Assembly: GCA_013398955.1 (NCBI GenBank)
Contig: VWPU01017866.1
Location: 1-64,000, forward strand
Direction: 5' to 3'
Origin: Callaeas wilsoni
Lineage: Eukaryota > Chordata > Aves > Passeriformes > Callaeidae
DNA: 64,000 nucleotides
The position numbers were made by a program, and so were the translations under genes. Positions 61,008-64,000 of the stretch are shown piece after piece (positions within the stretch are counted from its first letter, which is position 1; every line of letters begins with the position of its first letter). Under the pieces are notes generated by a model. That model was given only the letters and a program-made list of their open reading frames with translations. It was not told the origin of the DNA and did no database searches.

Positions 61008-61150
61008 CTCATCGAATCATTTAGGTTGGAAAAGACCTCTAAGATCAACAAGTCCAGCCTTTGACCGGTCACCACCTTGTCAACCAGAGCAGAGCACTGA
61101 GTGCCACATCCAGTCAATTCTTGAACACCTCCAGGGATGGTGACTCCACT
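61008..61150 (-). mobile_element. CR1 LINE 3' fragment
   Basis: The plus strand reads TCATCGAATCATTTAGGTTG, GAAAAGACCTCTAAGATCA, ACAAGTCCAGCCTTTGACC and CACCTCCAGGGATGGTGACT, the reverse complement of a CR1 3' region, so the element is on the minus strand. Confidence 0.94.
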
Positions 61151-61153
61151 ACC

Positions 61154-61196
61154 TGATCAATGCAATCATCCCCAATGATCAATGCAATCATCCCCA
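61154..61196. repeat. Short tandem duplication of 21-22 bp
   Basis: TGATCAATGCAATCATCCCCA occurs at 61154-61174 and again at 61176-61196. It lies at the 5' side of the CR1 fragment and duplicates part of it or its flank. Confidence 0.9.
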
Positions 61197-62712
61197 GTTC
61201 TACTCTGGATCCATTAGGAAGGAGAAAGGGGGTTTGCACTCTGGCCAAGGTGCCAGTTGTGGGATTTGTATGTGATAAAACAGCCTGACAATGCATCTCA
61301 GCAGAAGACTTAGTTGTCAGTGGGAGTAATGACAGGCAAAGGGTCTTTCCTTGTTCTCTCCAGGGCAGTGAGCTACTGCAGGGCTTTGATGTGGTGCTAC
61401 AGAACTGAGCCTCAGCTCACATCTGGCCCTTCTCAAGGCAGGTGGCTGCTCCCTGGGCAGTCCCAGTGAGCCTCATGCCCCTTCTGTGTCCCAGCCACTG
61501 CCTCCCAGTGCCCCAGCCCCTCCACTCTGCTCCCAGCAAAGGAGATGCCCATGATGCAGGCACTGCAGGCACTGCAAATCCCCTCTGGGCATTTTGAAGG
61601 CAGGGGCAAGGTGATGCTGGTGATGGCTTGAGATAGCCCCAACCCCTGCACCCTCCTGAGCCCCCAGGGCAGAACCCATCATCTTCAAGCAGCTGCTGCT
61701 TCTGCCTGGTGATTTCAAGCTCCCTGTCTTGAAGCTTTCCCAAAAACCTCCTCCCAGATCCCGCAGCAGCATCAGCTATGCTCTGATGTCACCAGGCTGC
61801 CACGGCATCAGCACCCACTGCCACCCCAGCAGCTCGGGGCAGAGCCGGTGGAGGAGCCCCTGGTCTGGGCTCAGCAGCGTCTCCATGCTCAGAGTAAAGG
61901 GATGAAAAAGGGAAGGGGCAAATCCTGCCACCGGTGATGCCAGCGGGAAGCCAGAACGAACCTGCTCAGGTCAAGAGCGGTCACTCATGTCGTGGTGGCG
62001 GGAGCAAGAGCAGAACTGCAGCCAGGCAAGCGAGGAGCTGAACTGACAGGCTCGGGACAGGACCCGGTCCAGCTCGTAGCCTCTTTTAACACTGATAAAA
62101 CACAAAGCCTGACACGGTTGCTGCTCTCTCCAAATGCATTGCCAGATAAACCATAGATAAGGAACAGCCCAGGATAATCCCTCCCTGATACCATGAGAGA
62201 GAAAGGAATTACGCTGGGCTGCATTACCCCCAAATCTTCTGTTTCTTTCCAAGACAGTTACCCATGTACTCAGGAATTGAACTGTATCCGTTAAAATATT
62301 TAATCCTGGAAGTATCATAAATATTGCCTTACTCAGTCAGCAAGGAACAGTCAGATCTCTGAAGAACAGCCTGATTTCAGGAATATCAGCATATCAGCAA
62401 AGAGCCCACGTGTCTTTCACTACAGGTCATTGCAGTTACCTCAAAAACCGAGGCTATAACTCAAATCTGATCTCTGAGAGTTGGTCTGTCTCAAGGAACA
62501 GTACCTGTGATCCTCCAAAATTATGGCTTTTGGTATTTACCTCAGGAAGAAGCAAGAAAACAGCCAACTAAACAGCAAATCACAACACAGCAGAACACAC
62601 AGAGAATCAGCACAAACCCCCTCAATTCCCATATCACCATGACAGGAACTGAGTACTGCTGTTCATCATAGAGCATATTGCCCTGAAGTCTTGGGGCTTT
62701 GGGTATTTAAAC

Positions 62713-62797
62713 AAAAAAAAAAAAAAAAAAGAAAGAAAGAAAAAAGAGAGAAGATGAAGAAGAAAGCAGACCTGTAACAAAAGCAGACCTATAACAG
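62713..62797. repeat. A18 run, GAAA units and short direct repeat
   Basis: A run of 18 A (62713-62730) leads into GAAA/GAGA purine repeats. A 17-nt near-direct repeat follows (AAAGCAGACCTGTAAC, then AAAGCAGACCTATAAC at about 62763-62795). It could be the tail of a retroposed sequence, but no body is recognised. Confidence 0.75.
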
Positions 62798-64000
62798 CAT
62801 GAAATATGAATGAGATGCAGAGATTTGCACACTCGCCTGGCAAAGAGTCCCTGGCATTTGCACCCTCATGCAACCCACAAGTACTTTCCTGCTGGCTTGT
62901 CTCTTCTTCCTTTAAGTAAAATTTGTTAAAAATGGGAAGTACCTTTTCCTGGGTCAGGTTCTCTTTCCCCTTTTTTCCCTTCTTTGTTCTTTTTGCTCTT
63001 TCCTTTCCCTTTTTTCTTGTTCTCAGACATTCTGCACAAGAGTTTACAGTCTCAGGAAAAGACAGTCCACACCAGATCTATATGCCCCACGACTGCTACT
63101 CCAAATATTACTTGCCAGCTGCAACTTCCGACTGTTCTTATATTGTTTCTGACACAGACAACACCCACCACTGGGTGGAGAAGCAAAACTTTAACCGTTT
63201 GCTCACTGCTCCCAGTTGGCTGAAGAGATGCCCTGGGTTGCAGTGGGAGGGTGAGGGAAGGAGTGCTGCAGGACAGGAGAAGCTCACCCGGGAGTGTCTT
63301 GGACTCATGAAGTCCAGAGGTGGTTTTCCACCTGCTGATTCTGTCTCTGACTGAAAGCAAGTTCTGAACAGCTTCTGGAGCATCACAGAAAGAAGTGTTT
63401 TGGGGAGTTGCTAAGGTTCAGTGGTATGAGAGAGGCAGTGGAGTCTAAAGAGAAGGGCAGAGCTTTGCCAACCATTTTCATTTTGCTTTGACCCTACAGA
63501 GGGGTTAAGTTGGCCTTTCTCTTCCTATTGTTGTTCCCACCATAAATCAAAGTGACTTCACCTGCCCTTGCACCCAGCTCTTTGCTGTCCCAGGAGGTGT
63601 TTCCAAAAGTTAGGAATAGCTGGAGAGGCCTTACCTGCATTTCTTGTCTCTGTCCTCCATCTCTGGGAGCTCTAGGTGGTTGGTTAAGCCCCCACCTCAC
63701 CTGCTTGGGGGTTAATCAAGCCCTTTCCACAGTCCAACATATGATGAGTGACTCAGCCCGGTCCCCTTCTGCAGGGCTGCCCGTGCTGACATCGCCTCAC
63801 AAGTCCATCGGGATCCCCAGCAGGAAAGCCCCTAGAACTGCCAAATCATTCCCAGAAGCAGCTAAGGGCTTCAAAGGCCCAAAGGGGCCAGAAGTTGTAG
63901 GGCACTGGGTAGCACATTTGATCCAGTTATCCATGAATCAAACCCAGTTCCACACTGGTGAGCAAAGCGTGTCCTCCAGAGACGCGCTCCCGCCTGGTGT

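Larger units (their letters stand above)
35760..64000 (-). other. NRG2: NRG2 upstream intron (partial, at least 28.2 kb)
   Basis: Sequence upstream of the first Ig exon continues to the end of the window with no exon whose translation resembles the NRG2 N-terminal region. In mammals the first NRG2 intron is very long, so this is expected. Contents: six CR1 fragments, a CpG-dense island (46240-46560), a tandem duplication with an N base (41107-41310), several inverted repeats near 43.3-44.5 kb, an imperfect 52-bp pair (49217-49320), a 56-bp pair (60723-60834) and an A18 run (62713-62730). Short open frames on both strands lack recognisable domains. Confidence 0.75.

Noticed and set aside
62713..62730. 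A18 run as the tail of a processed pseudogene
   Set aside because: No gene-like body with homology could be recognised upstream of the run and no target-site duplication was seen.
1..64000. tRNA, rRNA, CRISPR, operon or prophage features
   Set aside because: No cloverleaf with A/B boxes, no rRNA-like segment, no regularly spaced repeats and no bacterial gene organisation were found; the window is vertebrate intronic DNA.

Overview
This window is a piece of a bird-like vertebrate nuclear genome. It holds the central part of the neuregulin-2 gene (NRG2) on the minus strand. The taxon call rests on vertebrate split-gene structure, on at least eight degraded CR1 LINE 3' fragments of the kind that dominate avian genomes, and on exon translations almost identical to NRG2. 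There are no bacterial, organellar or viral genes. About 99% of the window is intron.

Layout in transcription order (high to low coordinates): 64000-35760 is intron upstream of the first visible exon. 35759-35588 is the exon for the first half of the Ig-like C2 domain. 35587-23470 is intron. 23469-23351 is the exon for the second half of the Ig domain. 23350-20204 is intron. 20203-20138 is a 66-nt, frame-preserving cassette that would put a 22-residue spacer between the Ig and EGF domains. 20137-10167 is intron. 10166-10046 is the common EGF exon with cysteines 1-4. 10045-733 is intron. 732-656 and 411-353 are two alternative exons, each supplying EGF cysteines 5-6 and the juxtamembrane start. 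The first resembles the alpha-type third loop and the second the beta-type. The first coding exon (signal region) lies beyond 64000. The transmembrane and cytoplasmic exons lie below position 1. All splice junctions have AG/GT ends and the phases agree (1-2, 2-1, 1-1, 1-2, 2-1).

Together the exons encode the extracellular part of a growth-factor precursor. The Ig domain usually mediates heparan-sulfate/matrix retention, and the EGF domain is the ErbB3/ErbB4 ligand. Choosing between the two terminal EGF exons sets receptor potency. The most interesting points are the 66-nt cassette with a C-rich tract just inside its downstream intron, the shared non-consensus GTATGT donors of the two alternative exons against GTAAGT in all four upstream exons, an unexplained CpG-dense island deep in the upstream intron (about 46240-46560), and a tandem duplication carrying the only ambiguous base (41225).

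Non-coding content: CR1 fragments are confined to 32.9-61.2 kb. There are several tandem repeats (hexamer at 2101-2190, 17-bp unit at 24177-24244, 56-bp pair at 60723-60834), A/T homopolymers, perfect inverted repeats, and a few AT-rich unique stretches that could be conserved regulatory DNA. Statements about conservation come from memory of the neuregulin family, not from alignment.
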